Positions 63,903 through 64,000 of a DNA stretch of 64,000 bases are shown piece after piece. The DNA lies in contig JAUQPR010000006.1 in assembly GCA_030550275.1 (NCBI GenBank), forward strand, positions 1 to 64,000, written 5' to 3'. The notes beneath the pieces are model-generated. The model was given only the letters and a program-made list of their open reading frames with translations. It did no database searches and was not told the origin of the DNA. Numbering within the stretch: position 1 is the stretch's first letter; each line of letters starts with the position of its first letter. The position numbers and the translations under genes are program-made. Source of the DNA: Bacteroidota bacterium (lineage in GTDB: Bacteria > Bacteroidota > Ignavibacteria > Kapaibacteriales > HRBIN21).

Positions 63903-64000
63903 CTACCAGCGCCGAATGCCCAGCACCATGCCGTCGCCCAACGGCACAAGGCAGCTCTGGAGCTGCGGATGTGTCGCCATACGCAGATTGAACTCCTGTA
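63903..64000 (-). CDS. C-terminal end of an O-methyltransferase (5' partial)
   Basis: The last 31 residues of a gene that continues beyond the window: FNLRMATHPQLQSCLVPLGDG, then MVLGIRRW and TAG. The pattern 'FN..l..dpr....lLPlGDGl.l..r' is the usual end of family 3 SAM-dependent O-methyltransferases. Its stop lies 17 bases before the VWA gene's GTG start, so the two may be co-transcribed. Confidence 0.6.
   Translation of the reverse strand, partial: QEFNLRMATHPQLQSCLVPLGDGMVLGIRRW

Overview
The window is a compact, GC-rich bacterial chromosome segment with no insertion sequence, phage, CRISPR array or rRNA/tRNA gene that I can see. Several signals point to the Bacteroidota/Chlorobiota superphylum. 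These are proteins ending in type IX secretion (T9SS) sorting-like domains, a PorE-like lipoprotein, TonB-dependent receptor architecture, promoter boxes of the form TAnnTTTG, and a tmRNA whose tag (ADAVSYRMAA) resembles the Chlorobium tag. The flagellar genes and high GC suggest a lineage near Ignavibacteria or Candidatus Kapabacteria rather than classical Bacteroidetes. That placement is inference.

Layout. 1-7142: the end of a T9SS-type surface protein, then a leftward four-gene envelope operon of two lipoproteins and two barrel-like proteins, including the PorE-like one. 7338-17707: hslO, then a leftward block with a three-parvulin foldase, a six-FN3 protein and a 1755-residue secreted protein. 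17888-23805: a CDF metal exporter, a TonB-dependent receptor and a T9SS-type beta-helix protein, closed by a strong hairpin. 23928-27634: a leftward translation cluster in which a LytR_C protein, rsfS, argS, an unknown gene and ssrA lie in series. 27694-33901: a rightward flagellar operon (flgN, flgK, flgL, motA, a soluble TPR histidine kinase and a 71-residue Cys protein) with a sigma-28-like promoter and a Rho-independent terminator. 34140-47855: icd, pth, alaS, a yggS-PNP-lipoprotein-pta operon and a TlpA-outer-membrane-protein-symporter operon. 47905-53297: dedA and SDR genes divergent from an XRE-cupin regulator that heads a run to maf, a lone ABC permease and plsY. 53294-57665: a PASTA-Rieske-queG-trxB run and an M16 peptidase. 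57771-64000: a DUF2795 protein, a BamA-like barrel, ddl, a CBM9-like secreted protein, a VWA-OmpA protein and the tail of a methyltransferase.

Organisation. Genes are packed tightly. Many adjacent genes share ATGA or TGATG start/stop overlaps, and several convergent pairs overlap at their 3' ends. Eight exact TAnnTTTG boxes lie close upstream of annotated starts and helped choose start codons. The dominant theme is the cell envelope: outer-membrane barrels, lipoproteins, secreted repeat proteins, foldases and flagellar export. Housekeeping translation, TCA, lipid and cell-wall genes sit between these blocks.
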